From Vreelandella alkaliphila (GTDB lineage Bacteria; Pseudomonadota; Gammaproteobacteria; Pseudomonadales; Halomonadaceae), in the NCBI RefSeq assembly GCF_016107625.1, contig NZ_JABASV010000004.1, forward strand, positions 329,414-393,413: a DNA stretch of 64,000 nt, written 5' to 3'. The notes under the pieces are model-generated. The model had not been told where the DNA came from. It worked only from the letters and a program-made list of their open reading frames with translations, and searched no databases. Position 1 is the first letter of the stretch; each line of letters begins with the position of its first letter. The position numbers and the translations under genes are program-made. Positions 63,907 to 64,000 of this stretch are shown one piece after another.

Positions 63907-64000
63907 GCCACGGATACTCACTGACAACACGGATAAGGGCAAAATATAACAACAAAAAATCTGTGGGTTTTTATCCGTGGATTCCGTGAGCGTCCGTGGC
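63907..64000. repeat. Palindromic intergenic repeat, family C, copy 3 (reaches window end)
   Basis: GCCACGGATACTCACTGACA at the left and TCCGTGAGCGTCCGTGGC ending exactly at the window edge form an imperfect inverted repeat with CACGGATAAG facing TTATCCGTGG inside. It lies immediately upstream of rfbA, so the next gene of the rhamnose cluster presumably begins just beyond the window. Confidence 0.82.

Overview
The window looks like chromosomal DNA of a Halomonas-like (Halomonadaceae) gammaproteobacterium. This is inferred from gene content, moderate GC in the housekeeping genes, and three families of palindromic intergenic repeats; no rRNA or marker gene is present to prove it. Almost everything from 6.7 kb to the right edge lies on the minus strand and forms one very large surface or exopolysaccharide locus. 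Both edges cut through larger units: a fimbrial usher on the left and a dTDP-rhamnose cluster on the right.

Layout. 1-1.9 kb: the end of an archaic (Csu-type) chaperone-usher fimbrial operon, with an usher C-terminus and a two-domain tip adhesin. 2.3-6.0 kb: an AT-rich catabolic cassette with an SSS sodium/solute symporter, a previously unlisted 38-codon membrane peptide translationally coupled to it, a DadA-like FAD oxidase and a LysR regulator. 6.7-23.2 kb: sugar-nucleotide genes (galU, pgm, ugd, glmM, glmS) around four large glycosyltransferase genes, one fused to an AlgX/AlgJ-like domain. 23.6-30.0 kb: sulfate activation and recycling (cysQ, cysNC, cysD), an IS630-derived DNA-binding-like protein, and a divergent SLC13/SLT-type sulfate-transporter candidate. 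30.1-54.7 kb: two heparinase II/III-like proteins, SGNH-like (DUF6270-like), alpha/beta-hydrolase and hexapeptide acyltransferase genes, a four-module 1,762-residue glycosyltransferase, an FkbM methyltransferase, manB/manC, an asparagine-synthase-like ligase, a PAPS-type sulfotransferase and two more glycosyltransferases. 54.8-64 kb: wecC, wecB, a small TPR-like protein, two long coiled-coil proteins, rfbC and rfbA.

How it fits together. The genes can supply UDP-Glc, UDP-GlcA, GlcN-1-P, GDP-Man, UDP-ManNAc, UDP-ManNAcA and part of dTDP-Rha. Glycosyltransferases would assemble a uronic-acid-containing chain; methyl, acyl, sulfate and possibly amide decorations are then predicted. Sulfate import, PAPS synthesis, sulfotransfer and PAP removal are all encoded within about 25 kb, so a sulfated acidic polysaccharide is the most interesting reading. 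Sulfated exopolysaccharide is known from Halomonas (mauran). Flippase, polymerase and export genes are not in this window, so the secretion route is unknown.

The decoration genes (roughly 32.4-35.0, 40.9-42.6 and 45.6-48.8 kb) are visibly more AT-rich than the sugar-nucleotide genes, which suggests modular exchange. No tRNA, rRNA, CRISPR array or intact insertion sequence was seen.
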